In this document: positions 1 to 9,799 of the stretch, in pieces
How positions within the stretch are numbered: position 1 is the first letter of the stretch
Layout: every line of letters begins with the position of its first letter
IMG/VR virus record: IMGVR_UViG_3300015360_000029
Span: 1 to 64,000 of that record
DNA length: 64,000 nucleotides
Reading direction: 5' to 3' (one strand)
Source: a virus
Position numbers and translations under genes: made by a program
Notes under the pieces: model-generated
The model's input: only the letters and a program-made list of their open reading frames with translations
Databases searched by the model: none
What the model was told of the DNA's origin: nothing

Positions 1-315
1 AGTAACTTGACCTTGAACGAATACGCCGTTCGTGGTAACGATTGAACCGAGTGAAACTTCGATGTTGTCGACTTCAGTTTGCAGAGCCGCTGCATTGCCG
101 CCAGTAGCGATTGCAACCCAGTTCGAAACACCTTGTGAACCGTAGTAAAGTGTGTTCGCGATGTAACTGCCACCAGAATCGGTTACAAAAATCATGCGGC
201 CAGCATCAGCTGACGTGTATGCTGTGACGCCTGCGCCCGCAAATTTTTGAACGCGCAGGTTCTGAATTTCCGAAGCGGATGATGCGTCAAATACGAGTTG
301 GCCATTGATCTTCAT
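1..315 (-). CDS. Tail fibre-like structural protein, N-terminal part (runs off the left edge)
   Basis: The reading frame opens at an ATG (315) preceded by a good AGGAG site and stays open for 105 codons to the window edge, so only the N-terminus is visible. It begins MKINGQLVFDASSASEIQNL and continues with a 'GRMIFVTDSGG...LYYGSQGVSNWVAIATGGNAA' stretch, a pattern common at the start of phage fibre proteins: a short attachment strand, then a small beta-rich module ending in W-V-x-I-A. It is the last gene of the minus-strand fibre cluster visible here. The function is inferred from composition and neighbours only. Confidence 0.6.
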   Translation of the reverse strand, partial: MKINGQLVFDASSASEIQNLRVQKFAGAGVTAYTSADAGRMIFVTDSGGSYIANTLYYGSQGVSNWVAIATGGNAAALQTEVDNIEVSLGSIVTTNGVFVQGQVT

Positions 316-335
316 TGATGTCTCCTGGACTGTGA

Positions 336-566
336 TTAAATGATGCGACGTGTCGCTGTAGTAAGTGCCTTGATAGCGTTGTTGAACAATACAGGCTCAA
401 CCAAACATTTTCCAAGGTCGAAGTCTGAAAGGATCCCTACATCAACATCACTGAAACAAAAGACTCCGCGATTACCTTGCTTCTCGATTCGGTCAAGTTT
501 GAAACCGTGAACCTTAAGAGAAGCAGCAAGAACGATGTCGCTTGTTTCGATGTGGCGTTTTGACAT
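336..566 (-). CDS. Small conserved phage protein (76 aa), possibly DUF5659-like
   Basis: A 76-aa protein starting MSKRHIETSDIVLAASLKVH. The pattern 'F/I-x-T-S-D-I-x-L-A-A-x-L...G' followed by 'VFCFSDVD' and a C-terminal 'FNNAIKALTTATRRII' resembles small phage proteins of the DUF5659 type, but I recall this family only loosely. No signal peptide or membrane segment is visible. A late promoter (GTAAATAC, 592-599) lies about 30 bases upstream and there is no strong ribosome site, so it is probably a late gene made from its own transcript. The role is unknown. Confidence 0.55.
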   Translation of the reverse strand: MSKRHIETSDIVLAASLKVHGFKLDRIEKQGNRGVFCFSDVDVGILSDFDLGKCLVEPVLFNNAIKALTTATRRII

Positions 567-591
567 GAAGATTCTGTGTCTGATTCAGAAC

Positions 592-599
592 GTATTTAC
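592..599 (-). promoter_or_regulatory. T4-type late promoter for 336-566
   Basis: Minus-strand GTAAATAC, matching the T4 late -10 element (TATAAATA) as seen repeatedly in this window. It is placed correctly upstream of the gene starting at 566. Confidence 0.6.
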
Positions 600-635
600 A
601 GTACTGCTTCAAAATCAATGAGCTTTATTCAAGCA

Positions 636-1043
636 TTAGTCGAGGAACAAGATTCGTACGATCCCGGCTTGTGGAGTGCCGAAACTGATCACGATGGTGT
701 TTGAATCGACGATCCGCATCTCATCAGCTAGAATCACAGCCCCGCTTGAATCTGTGACCTGAATGATCGCATTCGTCGATAAAAGGTTGTGAGCAACGTT
801 CCAGATCATCGAAGCGATCGGCACTTGAAGAACGATTTTCTTGAAACCTGAAATTGCTGAAACTGAAGAACCTGTCAAAACACCGTTCACAAGTGCTAGA
901 ACTTGCCCTTCAGACATCGCGACAGCATCAAGCTGCCTGATGCCTGGACCGCGCCGAACAATGACAGATTCCTGATTGACGTCGGCCTCAAGGAATGGTC
1001 TTTTCGGAAGTTCAAGCTGAACGAATGTTTCAAAAGATGACAT
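636..1043 (-). CDS. Small virion structural protein (fibre/appendage type, 135 aa)
   Basis: It starts MSSFETFVQLELPKRPFLEA, followed by 'VRRGPGIRQLDAVAMSEGQVLALVNG', which looks like a known type of T4-like appendage protein, then a beta-rich C-terminal domain with 'WNVAHNL...IIQVTDSSGAVILADE...ISFGTPQAGIVRILFLD'. The protein at 51222-52091 ends with a closely similar domain ('WNVLHSLG...LLITFTTSQTGIVLVQA'). Its start codon overlaps the stop of the upstream fibre gene (TAATG), so the two are translationally coupled. It is probably a short tail or collar appendage; the exact role is unknown. Confidence 0.6.
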   Translation of the reverse strand: MSSFETFVQLELPKRPFLEADVNQESVIVRRGPGIRQLDAVAMSEGQVLALVNGVLTGSSVSAISGFKKIVLQVPIASMIWNVAHNLLSTNAIIQVTDSSGAVILADEMRIVDSNTIVISFGTPQAGIVRILFLD

Positions 1044-2782
1044 TACATCACCTCCGACACATCAAGCTGAAGAGCCCCAGTGGTATTCGATCCTGCGAAG
1101 GAAGCATCTGAGATGAAAAGATACGATCCAGTGTTTGAAAAGACACCACTAACATCAACGATTGTGAAGCTTTGAAAGGTGCTTACAGTACTGGATATCT
1201 TCGTTAAGACTGTGGATCCTGTGTACGAAGCTGTGACCTTCGAGAAATCCACGATCGGCGTTCCGATGAAATGAAATCGTTCGAACGGGGCGAATGTGAT
1301 CGTTCTAGTATTGAATCCACCGATGAAATACGCGGAGCCTGCAGAGATCACGGTCCCGTTGATACCAGCGAGACCAGCGATGACCATCCCGCTGAACAGT
1401 TGAGCACCTTTAGGATGTGTATCTAGAATTCGAAGATCTCTTGTCCAAGTACTTCCAGAACCAGACCACACGCCTTGCCAAGTACCCGCTGAGGCCAGAA
1501 GCGTCGGGGCATTCAAAAGTTGCTGATCAGCGGTGATTGTGATCGTATAATTCGTGCCTGCTGCCGATGAGAACAGGCGAGTTGGATTTCCGCTGATGCT
1601 GATCGCAGCTGTTGGTGGCACATTCGCAATGCTTACTGCCGATGTTACTGTAGATGTAGAATTGTTTTCAGCCTTATTAGCTGAGATTGTATAATTCTGT
1701 GTTCCAACGATATACGAACCGCCATTTCGGGTAATAGTCTTTGTTGAAGCATATAGCGTCGGTGCTGTCACAAAGATGTTCGTGCCTGAATACGAAACAG
1801 TTGTGAAATTCGTAATGACAGTAGTGATGTTTGCTTCTTCGGATAGCTTTAATCCTGCTTGACCGATTGGGTACACGATTGATCGAGTCCCTATGAGCGG
1901 GAATACTTGATCAAGAAGTCGAGTGTTCAATGATGTAAATGCTGCTCCGAACGACCCGAGTGAGTTCCGTGCTCGAGCCGAAATAGATTGAAGGCCTGTC
2001 AAATTGGAAACTGTAAATGATCCGCTGATGGACTTGAACCCAGACGAAGCTGAATTCATCGCACCAAGTGTCAAGGCGGTTAGCGAAGATGCAGCACCGC
2101 CAGCAAGAATTTCTGCGTATGTTGCTGAGTTCTGAACTGATCCTGAAATTGTCAACACATCGCCAGCTTTCAAAGCTGTCTGTGATCCTGGGTATGGGCC
2201 TTGCATAAGAGCACTGATCGTTGGTGCTGCAGCACCAACGCGCAGAACAAATGTAGCTGTAGCGTTCGTTGACGAAGTAGCAGTTACAGTTGTGTCTGTC
2301 GAGATTCCGACTAGAACAGCCGAAGCAACGTACGTGCGCTTGTCGTACATGTCTTCAGCCAAAGTGCATACGATTGCACCACCAATTTGTGCTGGGAGCG
2401 TCGTGATCGTGACTACTGGCGAATAGAATGCTGATGGTCCTTCAGCGAGCAACATTACAAGAACTGATGAAGTATCAGTTGTAGCTTCAATGATCACCTT
2501 GTTTATTGGGACAGTTCCAGCTGCATAGATTTTCGAACCAACAATTCCTGATGCGGAAGGCGTTGCGTCAATGAAGAATAAACCGCCAGAAACAAATGTT
2601 GCTGCACCACCACCACCACCACCGCCGCCTGAAGAAGAACCATCATCAAACAACAAACCTTTGCCGCCAACAGTAAAGAACGGGCCTTCAGTGCCACCAG
2701 CGTTGATGATGCCGCCATTAGGCAATACCCCTTGCTCACCGAGTTCCTGAATGTGAATTACAGGTTTGTGAATGGTGCTCAT
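1043..2782 (-). CDS. Tail fibre-like protein with poly-glycine hinge (579 aa)
   Basis: The N-terminal about 50 residues ('HKPVIHIQELGEQGVLPNGG') are joined by a run of eight glycines (about residues 52-59) to a long beta-rich, Thr/Ser/Ala-rich body. From 'GGLFFIDATPSASGIVGSKIY' onward it aligns with the plus-strand fibre at 63151 ('GGLFFTNITPTSSGIVGSK'), so the two are paralogues with different N-termini. The glycine run probably acts as a flexible hinge. Start and stop overlap the neighbouring genes (ATGA with 2779-4437; TAATG with 636-1043). It is probably a fibre or adhesin subunit exposed on the virion; the receptor is unknown. Confidence 0.65.
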   Translation of the reverse strand: MSTIHKPVIHIQELGEQGVLPNGGIINAGGTEGPFFTVGGKGLLFDDGSSSGGGGGGGGAATFVSGGLFFIDATPSASGIVGSKIYAAGTVPINKVIIEATTDTSSVLVMLLAEGPSAFYSPVVTITTLPAQIGGAIVCTLAEDMYDKRTYVASAVLVGISTDTTVTATSSTNATATFVLRVGAAAPTISALMQGPYPGSQTALKAGDVLTISGSVQNSATYAEILAGGAASSLTALTLGAMNSASSGFKSISGSFTVSNLTGLQSISARARNSLGSFGAAFTSLNTRLLDQVFPLIGTRSIVYPIGQAGLKLSEEANITTVITNFTTVSYSGTNIFVTAPTLYASTKTITRNGGSYIVGTQNYTISANKAENNSTSTVTSAVSIANVPPTAAISISGNPTRLFSSAAGTNYTITITADQQLLNAPTLLASAGTWQGVWSGSGSTWTRDLRILDTHPKGAQLFSGMVIAGLAGINGTVISAGSAYFIGGFNTRTITFAPFERFHFIGTPIVDFSKVTASYTGSTVLTKISSTVSTFQSFTIVDVSGVFSNTGSYLFISDASFAGSNTTGALQLDVSEVM

Positions 2783-4437
2783 GGCTTGATCTGAATTGTG
2801 AGTGATGTTGTATTATCGCCAATCGTGCTATCAACTTCTGGGCTTTCAACCGAAGCGTTGATTTTCAGATCACCGCCCTTAGATGGGGCTTTGACAGTAA
2901 AAAAGATTGGGCCATATGTTAGACCAGAATTTAGCGTTGGGACAGGCGGGAATGTGATAACTGTTAGTTCGTAATTCTGTATTGTCGTTGTGCCAGCAGG
3001 CAGGTTCGTGATTTGAATGACTTCACCCTTGAATTTTGGGATGGACAACTTTCGAATTACGCTCGTCGCAGTAAGAAGTCCAGCATTCGAGATGCTAATA
3101 CTTATTTGAAAGATTCCATTTCTTAATGCTTGTGATGGGCCGCCAAGTGTGATGTCGAGGTTCGTGAATGCGCCGCTGGCAGGTGGCTGAAGAACTGTGA
3201 TGAAAGATGTTTTGATCTCGTCATCGAACCCGAATGCATTCGTGACACGATGCCGAACGTTGTACACTCCAGGTGTTGAGAACGTGAATGTAGTTATTGG
3301 ACCGTACGCATCTGGGGTCCCATCATTTGTGAAGTCCCATTCGTACCCACTTGGTGATCCGAGCGCAATGCTAGTGAACAATACCGTGAGCGGAGCATTC
3401 CCTGTTGTGACTGACGAAGTGAAATCTGCGATTGGGGCGCCTGGCGTTGGTGGTGGCGGTGGCGCGTAAACACTGATGTCGTCAAGAATGATTGGTGATT
3501 GAATGTTCATGTACACAGAATCTGTATCGTACACGAATCCGGCAATTTGGCAGACACCAACGATCGGCGGGACAACTGTAATTTCGCCAAGTTCGCCTGA
3601 GAAGATGGGACGATTTACAGAGGATGGCGGAAACGACCAGCTTGGATTTCGAACGAGACCTTCGGTAACTAGAAATCCAACTTCGCTTGTGTACAAGTCT
3701 TCTGGTACCATACCAGCAATACGTGACATGAAGTCCGTTGATCTGGCAAGAGCGATCCTTGCACCTTGTCGCATCTGAACAAGTCGATACTTTGGAATTG
3801 ATTCCATAGCCATTCCGGACATTACTTCAGCTTCGAACTTTACTTTTCGAGTCGCATTGTTTATGATCAGCAATGAAGTAGCCGACGTGACGAACGACCC
3901 ATCGGATTGCCGCAACGGTTTGTTGTACGCATCGAGAACGATGTTCCCACCTTCGAAGTCACCTTGAATTCCAGCTTGTGAAGTTCCAGAAGTGAACGGT
4001 TTGATGATTGAGCCTGAACTCAAGAATCCTGCGAAGACACGAATTTTCTCAATCCATTTCGAACCATTCCAGATTCGCATCACTGTGTCATTCGTGTCGA
4101 ACCAATGCTGATCAATAGCTGGTGATAGTGGCGGCGAGCCGCTGTACATTGGCGGGAATAGTGTTGTGCCCCTAGTCAGTACAGCTGTTTGAAGGCTGAT
4201 GTCCCAAAATAAGTAAATCGTCTGGGGTCCGCTGATTGGACCCCAGGCATTCTTGACTGTTCGCGGTTCTTCTACGATGTAATTCGCATCGTAATGTGCG
4301 AATATTAGAATTGTTGGATCTGGCGCAACGATCAGATCAATGAAGCCAACGCCCCCAAAAGCCTTCTGAAGAAAAATCGGTGTTCCCGATACATCAGTTT
4401 GATACCTAGCGATACCTTGTCGAAACGTCAACTTCAC
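2779..4437 (-). CDS. Tail-associated structural protein with PKD domain (552 aa)
   Basis: The N-terminal half contains a 'DQHWFDTNDTVMRIWNGSKW' element, a short Trp-rich module shared with other virion proteins here. A proline linker (APPPPPTPGAP, about residues 325-336) leads into a PKD-type Ig-like domain (about 337-425: 'PIADFTSSVTTGNAPLTVLF...YEWDFTNDG...YNVRHRVTN'). A second beta-sandwich domain of CARDB/DUF11 type follows. PKD domains commonly mediate carbohydrate or surface contacts. The start codon is GTG at 4437 with a weak ribosome site. It is probably an exposed tail or fibre component that touches the host surface. Confidence 0.65.
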   Translation of the reverse strand: MKLTFRQGIARYQTDVSGTPIFLQKAFGGVGFIDLIVAPDPTILIFAHYDANYIVEEPRTVKNAWGPISGPQTIYLFWDISLQTAVLTRGTTLFPPMYSGSPPLSPAIDQHWFDTNDTVMRIWNGSKWIEKIRVFAGFLSSGSIIKPFTSGTSQAGIQGDFEGGNIVLDAYNKPLRQSDGSFVTSATSLLIINNATRKVKFEAEVMSGMAMESIPKYRLVQMRQGARIALARSTDFMSRIAGMVPEDLYTSEVGFLVTEGLVRNPSWSFPPSSVNRPIFSGELGEITVVPPIVGVCQIAGFVYDTDSVYMNIQSPIILDDISVYAPPPPPTPGAPIADFTSSVTTGNAPLTVLFTSIALGSPSGYEWDFTNDGTPDAYGPITTFTFSTPGVYNVRHRVTNAFGFDDEIKTSFITVLQPPASGAFTNLDITLGGPSQALRNGIFQISISISNAGLLTATSVIRKLSIPKFKGEVIQITNLPAGTTTIQNYELTVITFPPVPTLNSGLTYGPIFFTVKAPSKGGDLKINASVESPEVDSTIGDNTTSLTIQIKP

Positions 4438-4478
4438 AATCGCAGCTTTTTGGTTGCAGAACTAATTCAAAATTGTGA

Positions 4479-5096
4479 TTAGCTCACGCTGATCGTGAGT
4501 GTATAGACGATCACAAGTTCTCGATTTCCTGTGTGTTCGATTGGTGAGAAGATCAAGTGCGACAACATCAATTCCCCAGAACCGACAAGCAGAGAACCTG
4601 AGGTTTCCTCTGTGAACAGACCTAGCTCGTCGAAGAAATATGGTGATACTCCAGTCCCACCGCTGATTTGACCGCTGTTGTTCGTATCTTGTGCATTGTC
4701 GAATGCTTCATTCGACGAAATAACACATGTCACGATCACACGTGTATTCGTTGAAGCAGGAATGTTCGTGAACGTGACAGAGTTCCCAACACCAACACCA
4801 GCGTTTCCATCATCAACAATTTCAACGTACGTTGGATTGTAAAGATTAGCTGTGACATCTGTAGTCCTCGGTGGATTAAAGACGATGTTCAGAGCACCGT
4901 TAATTGTTGTTCCACGATTTCCAAGTTTCAACTTGAAGATTTGAAAGTTCGTAGCATTCGAGAGACCACGAGCAATTGCGGTAGCCATGTTAGCCGGATG
5001 GATTGCGTTGTGCTTGTCCAGAAGCACTTCGCCGGTTTCACGATCAGAAATCTGAACGTGGCCAGAAACGAGTGTCTTGAATGTTTCTTGAATCAT
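4479..5096 (-). CDS. T4-like baseplate/fibre-attachment structural protein (205 aa)
   Basis: A 205-aa protein starting MIQETFKTLVSGHVQISD, with 'GEVLLDKHNAIHPANMATAIARGLSN', 'LKLGNRGTT', 'YFFDELGLFTEE' and 'LIFSPIEHTGNRELVIVYTLTI'. I recognise this as a conserved structural family of T4-like marine phages, found beside the large wedge proteins, but cannot tie it to a numbered T4 gene. It has its own late promoter (5122-5129) and a GAGGAT ribosome site, and is the first gene of the fibre operon. It probably links fibres to the baseplate rim. Confidence 0.6.
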   Translation of the reverse strand: MIQETFKTLVSGHVQISDRETGEVLLDKHNAIHPANMATAIARGLSNATNFQIFKLKLGNRGTTINGALNIVFNPPRTTDVTANLYNPTYVEIVDDGNAGVGVGNSVTFTNIPASTNTRVIVTCVISSNEAFDNAQDTNNSGQISGGTGVSPYFFDELGLFTEETSGSLLVGSGELMLSHLIFSPIEHTGNRELVIVYTLTISVS

Positions 5097-5121
5097 GAAT
5101 CTTATCCTCGAAGGTTGTCAG

Positions 5122-5129
5122 GTATTTAT
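5122..5129 (-). promoter_or_regulatory. T4-type late promoter for the fibre operon
   Basis: Minus-strand ATAAATAC, within the 32-base gap between 5129-9796 and 4479-5096. It is expected to start the transcript of the 5096-to-1 fibre cluster. Confidence 0.7.
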
Positions 5130-8100
5130 CAAGGACCTGGCTGCAAATACATTTTGACTACAGAAACTTGTGGGATCGATACTTGATATCGTCCAGTTCC
5201 AAGCTTAAGAACAACTGATGCCTGTTTTGGCGCCGCCCAAATAGGAAGCCAGATGAACACTTTGGGTGTTGGCATCGTTTGAATAACCGCAAGGTTCGTA
5301 GCAGTGATCACAAAAGAGATCTCGAAAGTACTGGACGGAATGTCGATTTCGAACGGGGTTTCGAACGCTGCGTACGTTGTGAGAACACTAAGTGGATTCG
5401 GGACTGGTGGTAGAGAACCAGAAGAAAGCAAAGTTACTAACGATCCTGCAGCATCAAAACCGCCTACATCAAATCCAAAAGTATCAAAAGATACGGCTCG
5501 ATCGATGGCAGTGATGATCATAGCATCTTGAATCGAAGTGCTCGCACCTTCAGTACTTGGTTCGCGAACGTCAGCACCAGTTGCACCAATCGTAATTTCC
5601 ATCCCCATCCCAATAGCCGGGATCCCGAAGCTATCAGTTATGATGTCAATTCCAGAATTCGCATTGATGTTCGCCAAGAATTCCCCGAGCGTTGTGCTTG
5701 CGAGATCGTGATTATCTAAGTACACATCAATGAGTCCGAGCAACTGAGCTAATCGAATACTGCGGTCTGTTGAAGTTTGAGTAGCTTGAAATGGCGTCAG
5801 TTGATCGATACCTGCAAGTTGTCGCGCCTCGTGGAAGTGTGATGTCAATGGAAAACCAGAATCGTATCCGTTCGGATACGAATTGAACACATCCGAACCG
5901 TTCCCGTTGATGTCTTCAGTTGGTGAAAGGTCGTACGGTGTATTATCGTATCCAGCAAGGAACCCACCAAATGGTCCGTCCGCGATCAATGTTGAAATTG
6001 TTTCTTCTGTTTCTTGTGTGATCGTCCAGCTCAAAATTTCATCAAGGTTCACAGACACCTCGTCACTGAACAAGAAGTCGGTGGTGAGAGCACCGCCGTT
6101 GATCAAGAATTTTACACTTTCGGAAATCCGTGCTCGAATGACGTCATTGAATCCTGAACCGTACGTGACTAAGTTCGCTTCAGCATTCAACGGAAGGTAC
6201 GTTTGAAAGAATGCAGTATCCCATTTGAATTGTGTCGGCCAATTCTGATTCGTACTTGAAGCCGAAATCGTTCCAATTACTTCACCTGATCCTGCGGAAA
6301 GAATCACGTGCGAAGTTGCAGGATCACTGAACTGGGCGATAGAAGTTCCGTTGTCGTACGAGACTATTGTAATGGGAAGCCAATTTCGCAGGATCGCGGT
6401 TTCAGGTGAAGTGTTCGATAGCGGGACACCACTCGACCCAGTGAATGTATCGATGATTATTGGTGCAGTATTCGATATGTTCAGAGTGAATGGCGCCAAT
6501 GGTGCAAGACTCGGCGGCCCAGAAACTGAATCGTATCCAAGGCTGAGCCCGAATGAATCATTCGTTCGTTTATCAATAAGGACGAAGTCATTGGCAGACG
6601 GAAGCTTTTCAACGATCGATGGACGAAGCAGAACAGTATCTTGTGCACCCCAAAGTGTAAAATCGTCAGAAAGAATCCGAAGTGTGTATTGAAGAACGCT
6701 CACAGCAGGAACGGAATCAGCTGTGAGCGTGATGTATTGATCTGAAAACGATCCATCCGACCCGATGTACCCAACAGCCCCGACATCTTCGCGATGAACG
6801 ATCCAACCTGTTGGCGCACTTGATCCAATCGGTGTTGGTGTCAGAGTATATGAAAGCGAGGGTGCGTCGAATCGCAGCCTCGAAAGTGAAAGTGAACCTG
6901 TTCCAACTGACCAAGAGTTCTCTGTGTCTGGAAGCATCAGCGGGTCAGGAACTTGAAAAGGCAAGGCCGGCAAGAGTGGCGTGACCGTTCTATTCTTGGC
7001 AGGATTGTAAAGATCAGCCTTTGGCTTTTGAATCTCAAAACCGATGATGCCGTTCCAATACGGCTCACCAACAACTGCTTCTGGCTGCCACCCAGAAGCA
7101 GAGCCGTGAACAAGGTAGGTTGGCTTCCGTGAAAACGTTCTGAATGTCAAGATATCGCCGGATGCGAATCCATTCGAGCCACTTACGATAGTGAAGTGCA
7201 CCCCGAGGTCATTGAAGCTGAATCCTTTTAGAACGCTCGTGCTGGTCGATGAGATCGAGCCAGTTCGCGGTGAGCCTGGTACTGGCGCGCCAGGTGATCC
7301 TTCAGTTTGTATTCCTGTAACTGTGTACCCAGTTGAAGAACTGAACGCAACAGTCCAGATCGCTGGCAGAACTTCGTGGAACCCATCACCGTGCATGATC
7401 AACTGCGGGCTGTTTACAGAGGTCAGCCCAATTAGCGTCTCGCTGATGTACACATCGTTGTTCAAGATCGTGAACGAGAACACATCCCCGCCTTGAACAG
7501 CGGTTGGTGACGATGGTGCATTATCTGAAACTACTGCGACGAATGGCCTCGTTCCTGTTGGCAATGTGAATGACAGACCAAGAGCTGGATTTGAGTACGG
7601 GGTATCGATTGGGACGATACCTTCATCAACGGCTGTATTGAATTCGTCGATAGACCATTCCAAGCGGAATGAATCAGCATAATACAACAACAGGTCTGGA
7701 ACAGAATTCGAAATTTGTCCAATCGTCTCGAACACAGCCGCGGCCCCGACTGCGGGGTCAGGTGCAATTCCAGATGTGGCAGCTTGAAGATCGATAGCAT
7801 TTGAAGTCGTGCCGTCCTTCTTCAGCGTTGAGATTGGGCGAGTAATGTTCGGGATCGCGCGAAGACGCCAAGACCTACCGCTGATGGCAGATTGTGCGAT
7901 TTGAAGATTTAGTTGAGCAACATTGTAATCTACGAATCGTGTGTCGTACACAAAATTCACCCTTTTATTAGGCAGCTGAGACGTATCGTACTTCAAGCTC
8001 GGGTTGTCGTAAGAATCAAGATCGTACCCGTATCCAATATCAAAGTCAATCGGCGCAGCAGGTTCATTGACAATAGGAATGTAGAACCGATCACCAGCAA

Positions 8101-9796
8101 CGAACTGCCGAACTGAACCAGCAATGATCGTGAACCCAAGTTTCCCATCGTTGTATACTGTTCCAACAACAGCTGTACCTGAATACGTTGGGTTGTTCAC
8201 AGATGTGATGTTGAACGAAGTGCTCGATGTGGCAGTTAGAACGATCGTGCCTGTTTCAAGCGTATTCGCACTCGGGAGGATCAACGACACAGTACCACGT
8301 GCCGCAACAAGATTTTGAATGTACCCATATCGTGTTGACACTAAAGCCGGACGTGTGTATGCTAATGGGTTTACTTTGATGATGTCCCATGCTTCCAGTG
8401 GAGCAGCAGGATCAATGACTAATCTACTCTTAGAATTCAAGATTCTAAGAGTCTCGCCGATCGTTGGGCATTGAAGCACATGTTGGATCGTGAATGAAAT
8501 TGTGCTCGATATGAATGTTGGATCTTCTTCAGCAATGAACGAACCAATGAATCCCGTTATGTTACTGAATACACCCCAATCCGATTTGGCATCATCTTGG
8601 CACACGACTCGCCATGAATCACCAGCTGGAGTGCTTGCTGAAATTGTGATCTGCGAGATGTTGAGCCAGCTCGAGCTCACATTTTTGTACGCTGGAATTC
8701 CACTCTCATAAAGTTCAGAATCACCAAGAAGATAGAAATACATCGACGGTGAAAATGCACTCAGCTGTTCATCAACGTACAACGACCTTGGTGGCACAGG
8801 TCCAGGATTTGGCACACTGTTCTCACCAATCCACCCAGCATATCCAACTAATGGGGCAGTTGAATCTGCGATCAGTTGATTCAACAGTTGTTCATAATCC
8901 CGTGTCAAGATCACAGAATCAAGAATCACAAGGAGTGCATTCATCAGATTGATTGTTCCAGCAGATAGAACCGTGAATCGATTCTGAAGGTGTTCAATCA
9001 ATCTGTACCCATTGTACGCAGAAGCAGTGCTCACACCGTCAGCGATAGCTGAATTCTTGAGTGCTGTATAGTTTTGTGTAACATTCAACGCAGTGATCAT
9101 CGGCGTCAGGATGGCTTGTGCTGTTGGAGACAATGTCAGCACATCAATTTGATTCAGCAGAGATCTAATCTGCCGAAGAGCTGATTCTGGTCGAGTGTTG
9201 TCATTCGCAAGTCGTCGAATTTGTGCAGATGCTGTCGAAATTAGATTCGTTGATCTTGTTTCTGCCCACAACGGAATGAATTGCGGAAGACCACTTGAAG
9301 TAATCGCTGTAGTTTGCATCACTCGGAACTGAAACGACCCATGACTTTGAAAGTAATCCAAACCTTCGATCATCGCTTCGGTAGTGCTTCTGATCCCGTT
9401 CCTTTCGACAAGAACATTAGCAACACCTGGACCGTCGAATGCTTTCTTTGAATAAACGAACGGGATGTTCGAAAGATCAGTGTTCTCATCACGGAATGCC
9501 TTTTCGGCACCGTACGTCGTATTAGTATTCGACGGAAACACCTTTGCCAGAGAAGTATTTAATCTCTTCAACTGCATTGTATTAAATGTTGGATCTCCAC
9601 TCGAGAAGAAATTGTACAGCCAAGTTGGATTCGTTTTGGACTTTACAGAAGTTAGTTCTGAAAAGTTCACGCGCATCGAATCAAAGAATTGGTATTCTTC
9701 AACAACGTCAGTGAGCTTCGAATGATAAGGTTTCGTATCTAAGATGTACGAAACAAGACTTTGAATGTACTGGCTGTTTTTGTTTAGCGCTGTCAT
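5129..9796 (-). CDS. Very large baseplate-associated structural protein (1555 aa)
   Basis: The N-terminus 'NSQYIQSLVSYILDTKPYHSKLTDVVEEYQFFDSM' resembles T4-like marine phage baseplate structural proteins that follow gp6. The body is long and beta-rich. It carries at least two copies of a recurrent module (T/S-F-x-V/I...VG...FTI-x-x-G...F-x-x-GD-x-F), at about 8080-8330 and 7130-7360, also found in gp18, gp14, gp6 and the 3181-aa protein. It lies immediately downstream of the giant 3181-aa gene (3-base gap). It is probably an extended baseplate wedge or arm, in the position of T4 gp8/gp10, but homology to those cannot be shown by eye. Confidence 0.6.
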   Translation of the reverse strand: MTALNKNSQYIQSLVSYILDTKPYHSKLTDVVEEYQFFDSMRVNFSELTSVKSKTNPTWLYNFFSSGDPTFNTMQLKRLNTSLAKVFPSNTNTTYGAEKAFRDENTDLSNIPFVYSKKAFDGPGVANVLVERNGIRSTTEAMIEGLDYFQSHGSFQFRVMQTTAITSSGLPQFIPLWAETRSTNLISTASAQIRRLANDNTRPESALRQIRSLLNQIDVLTLSPTAQAILTPMITALNVTQNYTALKNSAIADGVSTASAYNGYRLIEHLQNRFTVLSAGTINLMNALLVILDSVILTRDYEQLLNQLIADSTAPLVGYAGWIGENSVPNPGPVPPRSLYVDEQLSAFSPSMYFYLLGDSELYESGIPAYKNVSSSWLNISQITISASTPAGDSWRVVCQDDAKSDWGVFSNITGFIGSFIAEEDPTFISSTISFTIQHVLQCPTIGETLRILNSKSRLVIDPAAPLEAWDIIKVNPLAYTRPALVSTRYGYIQNLVAARGTVSLILPSANTLETGTIVLTATSSTSFNITSVNNPTYSGTAVVGTVYNDGKLGFTIIAGSVRQFVAGDRFYIPIVNEPAAPIDFDIGYGYDLDSYDNPSLKYDTSQLPNKRVNFVYDTRFVDYNVAQLNLQIAQSAISGRSWRLRAIPNITRPISTLKKDGTTSNAIDLQAATSGIAPDPAVGAAAVFETIGQISNSVPDLLLYYADSFRLEWSIDEFNTAVDEGIVPIDTPYSNPALGLSFTLPTGTRPFVAVVSDNAPSSPTAVQGGDVFSFTILNNDVYISETLIGLTSVNSPQLIMHGDGFHEVLPAIWTVAFSSSTGYTVTGIQTEGSPGAPVPGSPRTGSISSTSTSVLKGFSFNDLGVHFTIVSGSNGFASGDILTFRTFSRKPTYLVHGSASGWQPEAVVGEPYWNGIIGFEIQKPKADLYNPAKNRTVTPLLPALPFQVPDPLMLPDTENSWSVGTGSLSLSRLRFDAPSLSYTLTPTPIGSSAPTGWIVHREDVGAVGYIGSDGSFSDQYITLTADSVPAVSVLQYTLRILSDDFTLWGAQDTVLLRPSIVEKLPSANDFVLIDKRTNDSFGLSLGYDSVSGPPSLAPLAPFTLNISNTAPIIIDTFTGSSGVPLSNTSPETAILRNWLPITIVSYDNGTSIAQFSDPATSHVILSAGSGEVIGTISASSTNQNWPTQFKWDTAFFQTYLPLNAEANLVTYGSGFNDVIRARISESVKFLINGGALTTDFLFSDEVSVNLDEILSWTITQETEETISTLIADGPFGGFLAGYDNTPYDLSPTEDINGNGSDVFNSYPNGYDSGFPLTSHFHEARQLAGIDQLTPFQATQTSTDRSIRLAQLLGLIDVYLDNHDLASTTLGEFLANINANSGIDIITDSFGIPAIGMGMEITIGATGADVREPSTEGASTSIQDAMIITAIDRAVSFDTFGFDVGGFDAAGSLVTLLSSGSLPPVPNPLSVLTTYAAFETPFEIDIPSSTFEISFVITATNLAVIQTMPTPKVFIWLPIWAAPKQASVVLKLGTGRYQVSIPQVSVVKMYLQPGP

Positions 9797-9799
9797 AAG

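Noticed and set aside
2590-2640. Glycine-codon run as a possible microsatellite or assembly artefact
   Set aside because: The codons vary between GGT and GGC and encode an in-frame glycine linker, so it is a coding hinge rather than a simple repeat error.
4941-5186. Plus-strand frame at the end of the fibre operon
   Set aside because: Overlaps two minus-strand genes and their late promoter; no supporting signal.
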